Shown here: positions 28,515 to 38,105 of the stretch, one piece after another
Layout of the letters: the number at the start of each line of letters is the position of its first letter
Position numbering within the stretch: position 1 is the stretch's first letter
Assembly: GCA_000224765.2 (NCBI GenBank)
Contig: AGAU01000080.1
Location: forward strand, 1-58,430
Direction: 5' to 3'
Source of the DNA: SAR324 cluster bacterium JCVI-SC AAA005
GTDB taxonomy: Bacteria > SAR324 > NAC60-12
DNA: 58,430 nucleotides
Notes under the pieces: model-generated
The model's database searches: none
Told to the model about the DNA's origin: nothing
Seen by the model: only the letters and a program-made list of their open reading frames with translations
Program-made: the position numbers and the translations under genes

Positions 28515-30788
28515 ATGAATCAGACCCAATTATCCCAGGGCGCTGCCCTACAAATTTTGGCTGACATCAGCCAAATCATCACTACCTCTCATAACGCTGA
28601 CGAAACACTTCAACAAACTGCCAAAATGATCGCGGAACGCATGAGGGTCGATGCCTGCGCGATCTACGCCTACGATGCACATGAAAATCAACTCCGCCTA
28701 AAGTCCACAATCGGCTTGGTGCAAGAGGCAATCGATGCTGTCAGCATGAGACCTGATGAAGGACTCACGGGTCTCGTTCTGCAGGAATCTCGTCCATTAC
28801 AAGTACTCGAGATGCATCGACATCCTCGATTCAAACTATTCCCAAATATTGGTGAAGGAGTTTACCAATCTTTTCTAGGAGTGCCACTTCTTATCTACCG
28901 TCGTGCTATCGGTGTACTCACAGTGCATACCCTCAAACGTCGTAGTTTTTCAGAAAACGAAGAACGTTTGATGACAACCATTGCCTCCCAAATTGCAGGC
29001 CTTGTCTCCAAGGCTTTGTTGATTAAGGAATTGGATAGCAACACCTTAGTTGATTTCTCTCGTCCAGCACCTCAGACGTATACGCTAAAAGGTCAAAGGG
29101 TAGCCGAAGGAGTTGGGATAGGAAAAGCCCTCGTTCTTGAACAAGGCTCAATGGATGAGCCACTCCGGACCTCTCCATGGAGCATTCATGAAGAGAACAA
29201 AGCTTTCCATGCTGCGCTGGAACAAACAGTAAAAGATGTCCTAGGCTTGATTGACCGACTCTCAGGCTTAGTGAGCCCTGACGAGGCTGCAATCTTCCAT
29301 GCACATATTATGTTTATGGAAGACTATGTTTTTCAGGAAAAGATTGAAGGGTATATTGACCAGGGCAATAGTGCCGCATGGGCTATCTACCAAGTTATCC
29401 ACGAATACCTGATCGCATTTAACAATATAGAAGATCCGTATCTACGAGAGAAAAGCCATGATCTTAAAGATGTAGGAATTCGGTTGCTACATCACTTGGG
29501 TCATGGATTCGGGGAGATCACAGACAAAGAGGGAATCCTTGTAGCAAAGCAGGTTCTACCAAGTGATATCGCCCGAATCGATGGTACAAAAATTAAAGGG
29601 ATCATCACTTGTAGCGGTGGGGTTGTTTCACATGCTGCCATCCTTGCGCGATCCCTTTTGATTCCTGCAATCTGCGTTAGTGAAGCGTCTCTTCATGAAA
29701 TTCATGAGGGGGATATGCTTGCCTTGGATGGAACAAATGGTTCAATTGTCATGCGACCCAGTGAGGAAACGATTGAGGACTTCTCTGAACTGCTGGTAGC
29801 CCAGGATCGCCATCGTAGCCAACTTGAGAGATTTAGAACTCTCCCATGCTTGACCAAGGACGGAGAGCGCATAAATATCTTGGCAAATGTAGCCTTAGAA
29901 AGTGAAACTCTACAATTAAAACACTTTGGGGCTGAGGGTATTGGGTTATATCGTTCTGAAATTTATTTCTTATCCTTGGACAGCTACCCATCACTTGAAG
30001 ATCAATGTGAGACTTATCGAAAAATCATTGGAAGGGTGCCGAAAGATTTCCCAGTAGTGATTCGCACTCTCGACTTAGGAGCGGACAAGGCTGCTCCCTA
30101 CATGGGGTTTCAAAAAGAGGATAATCCGTTTCTAGGATTCCGAGCTATTCGAAGACAGTTGAAACAACCTGCGGTTCTTAAAACTCAAATCAAGGCAATT
30201 CTCCTAGCTACTGAAAGACGTGAAAATGTTCGATTGTTGTTCCCAATGATTACAAATTTACAGGAGGTTAAGAGTGTTAAGGGAATTTATGAGGAGTGTC
30301 GGCAAGAATTGATTGAAGAGGGATTTCAAGCACCACAACTAAAAATTGGTGTGATGTTTGAGGTGCCTGCTGCATTTTTCATTAGCCACAAAATGATGTC
30401 AGAAATAGATTTCTGCTCAATTGGCTCAAACGATCTAACACAATATGTACTGGCAGTAGATCGAAACAATTCAAATATATCAGACATATATGATCCATTA
30501 CATCCTGCAGTGCTCCAAATGATTAAACATTTGACCAAGAATTGTGCAAAAGTGAGTATGCCCTTAGAATTATGTGGAGAAATGGCTTCAGACCCAGACG
30601 GTAGTGTCATTCTGGTGGGTCTTGGATTACGCCAACTTTCAATGAGTGCATCATCGATTCCTCTGGTTAAGGAGCGAATGTCTATGTTTACTCTTGCAGA
30701 GGCAGAAGAGATTGCAGATTTTGCTTTGAATGAAGCGGCGTCAGCCATGGAAGTGAGACAGAAAATTTCTCGATTTCATATGTGCTAA
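28515..30788 (+). CDS. ptsP: PEP-protein phosphotransferase of the nitrogen PTS (EI-Ntr)
   Basis: A 757-residue enzyme that starts the nitrogen-related phosphotransfer chain. Residues about 15-165 form a GAF domain, which in EI-Ntr senses glutamine and 2-oxoglutarate. The PTS enzyme I part follows: TCSGGVVSHAAILA with the phospho-accepting His near residue 373, the PEP-binding barrel with GLYRSEIYFL near 480, GADKAAPYMGFQKEDNPFLG near 525 and the SIGSNDLTQYVLAVDRNN signature near 640. Lying 18 bases after glnB, it joins PII and PTS-Ntr control in one likely operon. Confidence 0.95.
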   Translation: MNQTQLSQGAALQILADISQIITTSHNADETLQQTAKMIAERMRVDACAIYAYDAHENQLRLKSTIGLVQEAIDAVSMRPDEGLTGLVLQESRPLQVLEMHRHPRFKLFPNIGEGVYQSFLGVPLLIYRRAIGVLTVHTLKRRSFSENEERLMTTIASQIAGLVSKALLIKELDSNTLVDFSRPAPQTYTLKGQRVAEGVGIGKALVLEQGSMDEPLRTSPWSIHEENKAFHAALEQTVKDVLGLIDRLSGLVSPDEAAIFHAHIMFMEDYVFQEKIEGYIDQGNSAAWAIYQVIHEYLIAFNNIEDPYLREKSHDLKDVGIRLLHHLGHGFGEITDKEGILVAKQVLPSDIARIDGTKIKGIITCSGGVVSHAAILARSLLIPAICVSEASLHEIHEGDMLALDGTNGSIVMRPSEETIEDFSELLVAQDRHRSQLERFRTLPCLTKDGERINILANVALESETLQLKHFGAEGIGLYRSEIYFLSLDSYPSLEDQCETYRKIIGRVPKDFPVVIRTLDLGADKAAPYMGFQKEDNPFLGFRAIRRQLKQPAVLKTQIKAILLATERRENVRLLFPMITNLQEVKSVKGIYEECRQELIEEGFQAPQLKIGVMFEVPAAFFISHKMMSEIDFCSIGSNDLTQYVLAVDRNNSNISDIYDPLHPAVLQMIKHLTKNCAKVSMPLELCGEMASDPDGSVILVGLGLRQLSMSASSIPLVKERMSMFTLAEAEEIADFALNEAASAMEVRQKISRFHMC

Positions 30789-30793
30789 ACCTA

Positions 30794-31840
30794 ATGAGGG
30801 AGCATCCACAGATATTCTTGTTTTATGGTAATCAGGAACTCCTGATAGATGAGCAGGTACGTGAGCTTACAAATAAAATCTTACCAAATGACGCGCGTGA
30901 ACTAGGTTTTCAGCGCTTCAGTGTTGAAGAAATTTTGAAGGGAAGTGAGAATGAAGGCCAACTCAGTGAATTAATTCAAAGCCTTGAATCACTTCCTTTT
31001 TTTGAAGAGAGTCGGGTGTTGCGTCTAGACCATATTGAAGGTGTCAAGACTCCAAGAAGTCAAAGTGACAAAAGTAAGGGAACACGTTTGTTTCATGCTA
31101 TTTTGAATTTTCTCAATTCACCCTTGGAGAAAACGTACCTAGTTCTTTGTGGTCATACAATTCGCGAAAATGATTTAAGCAAACCCCTTTTAGTTGCATG
31201 TAAGAAAAGTGGCAGGGTTCGTAAATTTGTTGCCTATGATAATGATCAACCCATTGAATGGACGCGCCACCGCGCACGGGGCAAAGGCCTACAAATTCCT
31301 GAAAATGTGGCTATCGAATTGATTCAATTAGTTGGTAACAATCTTAATGATTTGGACCATGAGTTAGAAAAACTTGCGCTCTTGCTGGGTGTTGGCCCTA
31401 TGGTTAAACCACATGAACTAGGTAAGTTTGTGAGGGGTCATAAACACTATTCTATATATACTCTGAGTGAGAGCATTTCAAAAAAAGAACTCTCTAAATC
31501 TCTAGAATTTCTCGAAACTTATCTCAAGGAAAATCCTCGAAATGGCATAAAGCTTTTTGGTATACTAACCTCTCAAATTCGCCGACTCCTACTAGTTAAA
31601 TATTTTTTGAACGAACGGCTATCTGAAGCAGAAATTTTTTCCAGACTGCGTATCCATCCTTTTATTGGACGCCAACTCTTCTTAAATGCCAAAGGCTTTA
31701 CTGTAACCGAACTAGAAAATATTCAGCTTTATCTTGCTGATATAGATTTGGGCATCAAGTTCCAACAACAACACGTAAGGCATCTTTTTCAAGATTTGAT
31801 AAAAAGAATTTGTTTAGATCACTTCTCTTCGAGAGTCTAA
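30794..31840 (+). CDS. holA: DNA polymerase III delta subunit
   Basis: About 348 residues; the clamp-loader subunit that opens the sliding clamp during replication. It has the HolA pattern: IFLFYGNQELLIDEQ near the start, LESLPFFEESRVLRLDHIEG near residue 60, the QLVGNNLNDLDHELEKLALL stretch near 180 and the helical collar domain (LFGILTSQIRRLLLVKYFL). The ATG at 30794 is preferred; a GTG at 30782 in the same frame would overlap ptsP by 7 bases. Neither has a clear ribosome-binding site, so translation is likely coupled to ptsP. Confidence 0.92.
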   Translation: MREHPQIFLFYGNQELLIDEQVRELTNKILPNDARELGFQRFSVEEILKGSENEGQLSELIQSLESLPFFEESRVLRLDHIEGVKTPRSQSDKSKGTRLFHAILNFLNSPLEKTYLVLCGHTIRENDLSKPLLVACKKSGRVRKFVAYDNDQPIEWTRHRARGKGLQIPENVAIELIQLVGNNLNDLDHELEKLALLLGVGPMVKPHELGKFVRGHKHYSIYTLSESISKKELSKSLEFLETYLKENPRNGIKLFGILTSQIRRLLLVKYFLNERLSEAEIFSRLRIHPFIGRQLFLNAKGFTVTELENIQLYLADIDLGIKFQQQHVRHLFQDLIKRICLDHFSSRV

Positions 31841-31918
31841 TTTATCTATCTGAGACCAACTACATTATTCTAGCAACTCAATCTAATTTAACTCTTTGTC
31901 TTATATATTCAGCTACAA

Positions 31919-32698
31919 ATGCGTTTAAGTGTTGTCATAATTACTTTAAATGAGGAAAAAAATTTACCCAGAACACTTCGAAGCTTAAGTGAACTTAAAG
32001 AGTCGATGCTGGAAATTGAAGTTCTGGTTTTAGATTCAGGTTCAACGGATCAAACCGAGTTAATTGCAAAACAATCAGGAGCTAAATTTGTTATCCAAAA
32101 ATGGTTAGGTTACTCAAAGCAAAAGAATCATGCCCTGACTATAACCTCAGGAAATTGGCTTTTATTCCTCGATGCTGATGAGGAGTTATCTGGGGAACTG
32201 GCCAGAGAAATTGAACGAGTGATACGTTCATCAGATCCGTCAAGAGCCTATGCATTAAAACGCAAAACTTTCTATCTGGGCCGCCTTTTGAATTATGCAT
32301 GGTACCCAGATGTCAAAACACGGCTTGTCAATCGCGATTCTAATCCAGAATGGGTCGGAGAAATTGTTCACGAGGATCTAGTATTAAAAAATTCTGGGGT
32401 TTCAATAATTGCACTTGAGTCACCCCTCATCCATTATTCCTACCGAAATATAACCCATCACTTCGAAAAGACTCTGAATTATGCAAAACTTTCCGCAGAA
32501 GAATATTCTAAACGAAACAGGAAATTCCGGTACTGGAACCTGTTCATAAATCCTCTCATTGCGTTCTTTCGTCTTTATTTTCTGAGACAAGGATTCAGAG
32601 ACGGTTTTCCAGGATTAATTGCAGGTTTTAGTACATTCTTTTACACCTTTCTCAAATACGCATTTTTGAAGGAATTAAACTCCAATCGTCCCAACTGA
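31919..32698 (+). CDS. Family 2 glycosyltransferase (LPS core WaaE/KdtX-like)
   Basis: A 259-residue GT-A glycosyltransferase. VVIITLNEEKNLPRTLRSL at the start, VLDSGSTDQTE near residue 40, and the metal-binding FLDADEELS near 82 are the family-2 motifs. RKTFYLGRLLNYAWYPDVK and IVHEDLVLKN resemble the WaaE/KdtX group that adds a sugar to the inner core of lipopolysaccharide. The C-terminal 60 residues are hydrophobic and likely hold it to the membrane. The neighbours are DNA replication genes, so the context does not help; LPS core addition is inferred from family. Confidence 0.85.
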   Translation: MRLSVVIITLNEEKNLPRTLRSLSELKESMLEIEVLVLDSGSTDQTELIAKQSGAKFVIQKWLGYSKQKNHALTITSGNWLLFLDADEELSGELAREIERVIRSSDPSRAYALKRKTFYLGRLLNYAWYPDVKTRLVNRDSNPEWVGEIVHEDLVLKNSGVSIIALESPLIHYSYRNITHHFEKTLNYAKLSAEEYSKRNRKFRYWNLFINPLIAFFRLYFLRQGFRDGFPGLIAGFSTFFYTFLKYAFLKELNSNRPN

Positions 32699-32730
32699 TT
32701 TAAGCCTCCGCTATTACTTAAGCATCAAAG

Positions 32731-35475
32731 ATGTCAGTATCCTCAAGCCTCTACGCCATTGACTCGATGGCATTATTCTACCGTAGTTATTTTGCAATGA
32801 TTCGGAATCCCTTGATCAACTCAAAAGGCCTCAATACGAGCGGGTTGAGAGGAGTAATTCAACAAATTCTTAAAATATTAGAGGAGGACAAACCCGAATA
32901 CTTGGCGGTTGCTTCTGATTCAGGTGAACCAACATTCAGACATGAGAGATTTCCGGCCTACAAAGCTACCCGAGAAAAAATGCCCGAAGATTTGGTGGAG
33001 CAGTTACCCTATCTACCAAGACTTGTTGAAGCCCTTCATTTACCTTACCTGATTTTGCCCGGTTACGAAGCTGATGACATCATTGGCACACTGATGTATT
33101 GGTGCGCTGACTCTGATTTAGAGGGTGTCATGGTCACCAGTGACAAAGATTACATGCAGTTAATTACTGATAAAATCACATTACTGAACCACAACGGTGA
33201 CCGCGTCGGGAAAGCAGGTGTCTTCGAAAAATTTGGCTGTACACCTGAGCAAGTCATTGAAGTATTAGGGCTAATGGGCGATAGCTCCGATAACATTCCT
33301 GGTGTGAAAGGAGTAGGTGAGAAAACAGCTATTAAGTTAATTCAAGAATTTGGATCTATTCCTTCGGTCTATGACAACTTAGCCAATATCAATAGTTTTT
33401 CACTCCGCACAAAATTGGAGAATGGTCGAGAGGCAGCCTTTCTTTCAAGAGAATTGGTGACAATTTTCAGAGAAGTGCCTTTGAGCATTCAACTCGATGA
33501 TTTGAAGCCCAGTGAAATGAAACTTTCAGAAAATATCGAATTTCATCAAATCCTTGAAGAGCTCGAATTCAATACCCTCCTCAAGCGCCTAGCATCAGTT
33601 TCGAAATCGAGCCCAACCAAGCATCTAAAAAAATCAAGCCATTATCCCCAATCGAATTCTGAACCGGAAAACCATCACGCCCCCGAATCAATCAAAGTTA
33701 AAACTGAACTCATTACGGGAAATTCATGGCAGGACTGGATTTCCTCAGTCTCAATAAAACCTGAAACACCATTGGCGATGGTTGCCGACGCAATTTTCAC
33801 CAATCAGCATGATGTCCAATGGATGGGGATAGCCCTAAGCACCCAATGTGAACAAGCCATCTATTGGCCATTTGGTGAGGCAATTCCTAAACAACTTAAG
33901 GAACTGCTCGAAAACGCATCTATCCCTAAAGTAGTATGTGATATCAAGCAGATGTGTCAACTTTGCCAGAATCAGGGCATATCGGTTCAGGGCATTGTTG
34001 GAGATTTGATGATTGCTGCTCATCTGACAGATTCTTTGGAGAAGCGTTTTGAATTAGATTTTCTTGTTCAGCGGCGTCTTCATCAAAAACTTACACAACA
34101 GCTTTCAAGCAACTCTTCTTCACAGCTTTCGATGCTGGCTGAAACTGATCCGGAACGAGGAAAGTATTTTGGAGAACGTGCAGCAGCAACACTTCAGGTT
34201 TGGGAGAACTTGTCGAATCAGTTAAAGCAGAAGCAACTAACAGATTTATTTCAATACCTAGAGTTGCCCCTTGCACATTGTATTGCTGCAATGGAATACG
34301 AGGGTATCCGAGTAAACACTGAGCAATTATCAGAAATCTCAGAAGAATTCGAAAGACGATTAAACGACTTGAGATCTAAAGTTCACAGCATCGCTGACAA
34401 AGAGTTCAATCTAAACTCTGTGGTTGAACTTCAAGAAGTTCTATATGAAAAATTCAAACTGCACAAAGCTTGTGGTGTCAAACCCAAAAAAATTAAACTC
34501 GGTATGGGACTCTCCACAGATGAAGAAACTTTGGAGAAAATGAGTGAATATCCACTTCCTAAAACTATTCTTGACTACCGTTCTTTAAACAAACTCAAAA
34601 ACACCTACATTGATCAATTACCGACTTACGTTCACCCAAAAACAAAAAGAATTCACTCAACGTTTCACCAAGTTTCAACTGCAACAGGCCGGCTGTCGTC
34701 CGATAATCCCAATCTACAAAATATTCCAGTTCGTAGTACCGAAGGTCGTCGCATCCGTAAGGTGTTCTTACCTTCTAAACCCGGCAATAAACTGCTTGCT
34801 GCAGATTACAGTCAAATAGAACTTCGTGTTACTGCACATTATTCAAAAGATCCTACATTTTTAGACGCCTACAGGCATGAGCTAGACATTCACGCATTGA
34901 CTGCTGCTACGATTTTTCAGATTAAAACTGAAGAAGTATCCAGAGAACAAAGATCCAAGGCGAAGGAGGTCAATTTTGGACTAATTTATCGAATGGGCCC
35001 AGAACGGCTTTCTATTGTGACCCAAACTCCGAAAGCCGAAGCGAAGCAATTTATTGAAGCATATTTTCAACGTTACAGCACCATCCACGCATTGCAGGAA
35101 CATTTTCTCGAAAAAGCTCGGAAAGAGGGTTATGCAACTACTCTTCTGGGACGCCGCCGTCTTATACCAGACATAAATGGAAGAGGCTTATCAAAGCGAC
35201 TTGCAGAAGGCGCAGCAATCAATACCCCTATTCAGGGTAGTGCAGCTGAAATTATTAAGCTTGCCATGATTTCTGTGGAACGAAGACTCCGCAATGATGC
35301 AATGGATACTCGAATGATTCTCTCAGTTCACGATGAGTTGGTATTCGATGTCCCGGAATCAGAAATTCAAAAAGCCCGTGCGATCATCAAAGAAGAAATG
35401 GAAAATGTAATTGTCTTAGAAGTTCCACTTGTCGTAGAAATCGGTTTGGGAGACAATTGGTTAGAAGCACACTAA
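32731..35475 (+). CDS. polA: DNA polymerase I
   Basis: A 914-residue family A polymerase used in Okazaki fragment processing and repair. The 5'-nuclease domain (1 to about 290) has YAIDSMALFYRSYFAM, GYEADDIIGTL and VTSDKDYMQL. The middle domain keeps the fold but not the usual DxE of an active 3'-5' exonuclease: where exo I is expected (near 345) it reads LAMVADAIFTN. The polymerase domain has motif A DYSQIELRV near 691, motif B AKEVNFGLIYRMG near 747 and motif C VHDELVFDV near 867. Motif B has Arg where most have Gly (LIYGM). Proofreading is probably absent. Confidence 0.96.
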   Translation: MSVSSSLYAIDSMALFYRSYFAMIRNPLINSKGLNTSGLRGVIQQILKILEEDKPEYLAVASDSGEPTFRHERFPAYKATREKMPEDLVEQLPYLPRLVEALHLPYLILPGYEADDIIGTLMYWCADSDLEGVMVTSDKDYMQLITDKITLLNHNGDRVGKAGVFEKFGCTPEQVIEVLGLMGDSSDNIPGVKGVGEKTAIKLIQEFGSIPSVYDNLANINSFSLRTKLENGREAAFLSRELVTIFREVPLSIQLDDLKPSEMKLSENIEFHQILEELEFNTLLKRLASVSKSSPTKHLKKSSHYPQSNSEPENHHAPESIKVKTELITGNSWQDWISSVSIKPETPLAMVADAIFTNQHDVQWMGIALSTQCEQAIYWPFGEAIPKQLKELLENASIPKVVCDIKQMCQLCQNQGISVQGIVGDLMIAAHLTDSLEKRFELDFLVQRRLHQKLTQQLSSNSSSQLSMLAETDPERGKYFGERAAATLQVWENLSNQLKQKQLTDLFQYLELPLAHCIAAMEYEGIRVNTEQLSEISEEFERRLNDLRSKVHSIADKEFNLNSVVELQEVLYEKFKLHKACGVKPKKIKLGMGLSTDEETLEKMSEYPLPKTILDYRSLNKLKNTYIDQLPTYVHPKTKRIHSTFHQVSTATGRLSSDNPNLQNIPVRSTEGRRIRKVFLPSKPGNKLLAADYSQIELRVTAHYSKDPTFLDAYRHELDIHALTAATIFQIKTEEVSREQRSKAKEVNFGLIYRMGPERLSIVTQTPKAEAKQFIEAYFQRYSTIHALQEHFLEKARKEGYATTLLGRRRLIPDINGRGLSKRLAEGAAINTPIQGSAAEIIKLAMISVERRLRNDAMDTRMILSVHDELVFDVPESEIQKARAIIKEEMENVIVLEVPLVVEIGLGDNWLEAH

Positions 35476-35535
35476 TCAGCAAAAACCCACAAATAATGAC
35501 ATGTTATTCATGGACCTGTTTACTCTTGTAATTCA

Positions 35536-36480
35536 ATGAATGAAAAAAAGTTGGAAATTGTGCTCGCTAGTCCACGCGGTTTCTGTGCTGGAGTTGACCG
35601 AGCCATTCTGATTGTAGAAAAGGCACTCAGGAAGTGGGGACCACCCGTTTATGTGCGCCATGAAATCGTGCACAATCGACAAGTTGTAGAACGATTACAG
35701 GCTCAGGGTGTGATCTTCGTTGAGGAAATCAAGGAAATTCCAAAAGGATCTCATGCCATCTTCTCTGCACATGGGGTTTCTCCAGTAGTACGACAACAAG
35801 CCAGGGAACAAAGCTTGGAAATGGTTGATGCAACTTGTCCTCTTGTTACCAAGGTGCATGGAGAGGCGCAACGTTACCGGCGCAAAAACTTCACTATTCT
35901 GCTCATTGGCCACGCCGAACACGTCGAGGTTCAGGGGACAATGGGTGAAGCTCCAGAGCGAATGATCGTTATTGAAACTATTCAAGATGCTGAAAAAGTT
36001 CAGCTCACAGATTCAAATCAAATAGCCTATTTAACCCAGACTACTCTCTCGCTCGATGACACCTTTGAAATAATAAAGATCTTAAAAAAACGTTTTCCAG
36101 GCATTGAAGGCCCCCCCAAGGATGACATTTGTTACGCGACTCAAAACCGTCAAAATGCTGTCAAGGAACTGGCTTCGCAGGTTGAAAGAATCCTAGTGGT
36201 TGGAGCATCAAATAGTTCTAACACATTAAGGCTGGTTGAGGTTGCTAAGGCCCAGGGAACCGAAGCTCGCAGAGTCGAGGAAGCTTCTCAGATTGAGAAG
36301 ACAGATGTGGAAAGGGTGGATTCTATTGGCATAACCGCTGGGGCCTCAGCTCCCGAAGATGTTGTACAAAGCATCGTTGCAAAGCTTTGTGAGTTGGCTC
36401 CTCAACATATTGTTAGAGAATTGAAACTTGTTGATGAAAATGTCAATTTTGCTCTACCAGCGATATTGCGAAATGCTTAA
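35536..36480 (+). CDS. ispH: 4-hydroxy-3-methylbut-2-enyl diphosphate reductase
   Basis: A 314-residue iron-sulfur enzyme for the last step of the MEP isoprenoid route. The three cluster-binding Cys are visible: PRGFCAGVDRAI (Cys17), VDATCPLVTKVH near residue 101 and DDICYATQNRQ near 198. GHAEHVEVQGTMGE near 125 and GASNSSNT near 228 hold further substrate-binding residues. So this organism uses the MEP pathway. Its 3' end overlaps the convergent rdgB gene by 38 bases. Confidence 0.96.
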   Translation: MNEKKLEIVLASPRGFCAGVDRAILIVEKALRKWGPPVYVRHEIVHNRQVVERLQAQGVIFVEEIKEIPKGSHAIFSAHGVSPVVRQQAREQSLEMVDATCPLVTKVHGEAQRYRRKNFTILLIGHAEHVEVQGTMGEAPERMIVIETIQDAEKVQLTDSNQIAYLTQTTLSLDDTFEIIKILKKRFPGIEGPPKDDICYATQNRQNAVKELASQVERILVVGASNSSNTLRLVEVAKAQGTEARRVEEASQIEKTDVERVDSIGITAGASAPEDVVQSIVAKLCELAPQHIVRELKLVDENVNFALPAILRNA

Positions 36481-36994
36481 ACGCAAGTGCAGCTCTTTCT
36501 CTCATCGAGAAGCTTTGTTTTTCAGTAAAAGTCATCTCCCCAAAAGTTTTTCGACTTCCATTCGGCTGAAAAATTGAATCCCATCCGAATCCATGATCAC
36601 CTCTTGGGGCAACAATCTCTCCAAAAACTTCTCCCTCGAAGCAATGCACTTTTTCGCCATCAGAAGTGAAGGCTAGTACACAGACTGCACGAGCTCTGAA
36701 ATTTTCTCCCTGAGACAGTAGTTCTACCAATTTTTCTAGGGTGAGACTCTTTATGAACCACTTGATGAATGGTCCCGGCAGATTGCTCCAATGCTCAAAA
36801 TATAGGGAAGTATCTTCAACAAGCAGGGGAGACGGGCTTAACTTAAAGGCATTTCTGGCTTTGTGTATCACCAATTCTGTGAGGTCATCTGTCTGAATCT
36901 CAGTTAGTTCCAGTGGGTTCATTTGGATGGGAATTTGCAAAATTTTTTCCAGCTCATGGGCCTTGTTTGGATTGGAACTCACGAATTGAAGCAT
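36443..36994 (-). CDS. rdgB: Non-canonical purine NTP pyrophosphatase (RdgB/HAM1 family)
   Basis: A 183-residue house-cleaning enzyme that hydrolyses ITP, XTP and dITP so they do not enter nucleic acids. It has the N-terminal SSNPNKAHELEKIL, the metal-site LVEDTSLYFEHW near residue 58, LPGPFIKWFI near 72, and the C-terminal DHGFGWDSIFQPNG near 133 with EKQSFSMRERAALAF. The EDTSLYF form (rather than EDSGL) is nearer to the eukaryote/archaeal ITPase style and the protein is slightly short. It is on the opposite strand and overlaps the tail of ispH. Confidence 0.88.
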   Translation of the reverse strand: MLQFVSSNPNKAHELEKILQIPIQMNPLELTEIQTDDLTELVIHKARNAFKLSPSPLLVEDTSLYFEHWSNLPGPFIKWFIKSLTLEKLVELLSQGENFRARAVCVLAFTSDGEKVHCFEGEVFGEIVAPRGDHGFGWDSIFQPNGSRKTFGEMTFTEKQSFSMRERAALAFKHFAISLVEQN

Positions 36995-37023
36995 GGCTAT
37001 TTTAGCCGCAAAGGGTGGATAGA

Positions 37024-37590
37024 ATGAAACTAGAGAGAATATTAGCTATCGCAGGCATCATACTTCTCCTAGTGATTACTATAGCTATCATCAACACCTA
37101 CACAGATCTATTCAAGGAAGTCTTCAAAGAAGATAAACCAACAGCCTCAGTTGAAGAAAAACCCATCAATAGCCCAAAACCTAAAGATGGGAATATGGAT
37201 TTTGGCCAGGAGAAGTCAGGAAAAAAAGCCTCAGGTAGTAGTGGTAAAAATAACGCAAAAGAAAATGAAAACACACCTGCAATGAAGTTTGTCAAAGAAG
37301 TTCACAAAGAGTACCCTGAATTATTAAAAGTACGCGCAGATTTTGAACAGGGTGGGAAGTGCCTAGCATTGTTACTCATGAACGATAACACACTCATCGA
37401 GTGGCGAAAAAATCGAAATCGCCTGGTTCGCTCTCTCACCAGCATACGAGACAAGGCAGGCTCTTACAGTGAAAGTAAAAAATGTATTGTCGAGGTGATG
37501 GTAGGGGAAAACACCCTGATTCGAGCTGCTCCTCAAGGCGAACAAACGAAAGTAACTCTGTTTAAAACACCAACGAAAAACAAATCATGA
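37024..37590 (+). CDS. Single-pass membrane protein of unknown function
   Basis: About 188 residues. The ATG at 37024 is chosen because AAGGGTGG lies just ahead; a GTG at 37015 is possible. One membrane segment follows the start (ILAIAGIILLLVITIAII), then a Lys/Ser/Gly-rich linker of about 60 residues and a compact C-terminal domain with two Cys (GGKCLALLLMNDNTL near 120 and SKKCIVEVMVGENTL near 160) that look like two halves of a repeated strand pattern. I do not recognise the family. The last 4 bases overlap the next gene, which leads into lnt, so an envelope role is likely. Confidence 0.7.
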   Translation: MKLERILAIAGIILLLVITIAIINTYTDLFKEVFKEDKPTASVEEKPINSPKPKDGNMDFGQEKSGKKASGSSGKNNAKENENTPAMKFVKEVHKEYPELLKVRADFEQGGKCLALLLMNDNTLIEWRKNRNRLVRSLTSIRDKAGSYSESKKCIVEVMVGENTLIRAAPQGEQTKVTLFKTPTKNKS

Positions 37591-38099
37591 ACAGTTTTTC
37601 AAATTGGCTAGCACCCGTCATTTGGACGTTTATATTTATCTTTCCTGTCCATGCCGAAGTTACTTATAACCAAGTCAAGGAGAGCATAGAAGGGCGCCAC
37701 TGGCAACCTCCTAAATCCCACGCAACTTTAGGTGAGGAAGAAATTCCGCATTTACTAAAAATTATCAATGATAATCACCTTCCCAATTACTACCGATTTC
37801 GAGCCCTAAGAGTTCTAGGGCATTATCCCACTCCAGAGGTGTCAATTTTTTTAGAATCATTGCTTCAGCAGACTGCACCTCCTCTGTTGCTAAGACACGG
37901 AATAGAAGCTTATGCTTCAGCATTTTCAGACGACCGACCTCAGGCTGTTCGTGATCTAGCATGGCAGTTTCATGATCACCCTGATCCTGAATTGCGTTTA
38001 ACTGTTGCCAGAGCAATTCGACTAATTAGTCCTGACGAATTCGAGCTTTGGATCCAGCAGGAACCAAAAGACTGGGTCCGTCAAGCTGCGCTGCAATAA
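37587..38099 (+). CDS. Exported protein with HEAT-like repeats
   Basis: A 170-residue protein with a signal peptide (hydrophobic stretch WLAPVIWTFIFIFPVHA, cleavage near HAE). The rest is made of helical pairs typical of HEAT-like repeats: YRFRALRVLGHYPTPEVSIF, LLLRHGIEAYASAFSDDR, then LRLTVARAIRLI near residue 135. It likely serves as a periplasmic scaffold for protein contact. It overlaps the previous gene by 4 bases (ATGA) and lies 6 bases before lnt, so the three form one operon. No enzyme motif is visible. Confidence 0.72.
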   Translation: MNSFSNWLAPVIWTFIFIFPVHAEVTYNQVKESIEGRHWQPPKSHATLGEEEIPHLLKIINDNHLPNYYRFRALRVLGHYPTPEVSIFLESLLQQTAPPLLLRHGIEAYASAFSDDRPQAVRDLAWQFHDHPDPELRLTVARAIRLISPDEFELWIQQEPKDWVRQAALQ

Positions 38100-38105
38100 A
38101 ACAAC

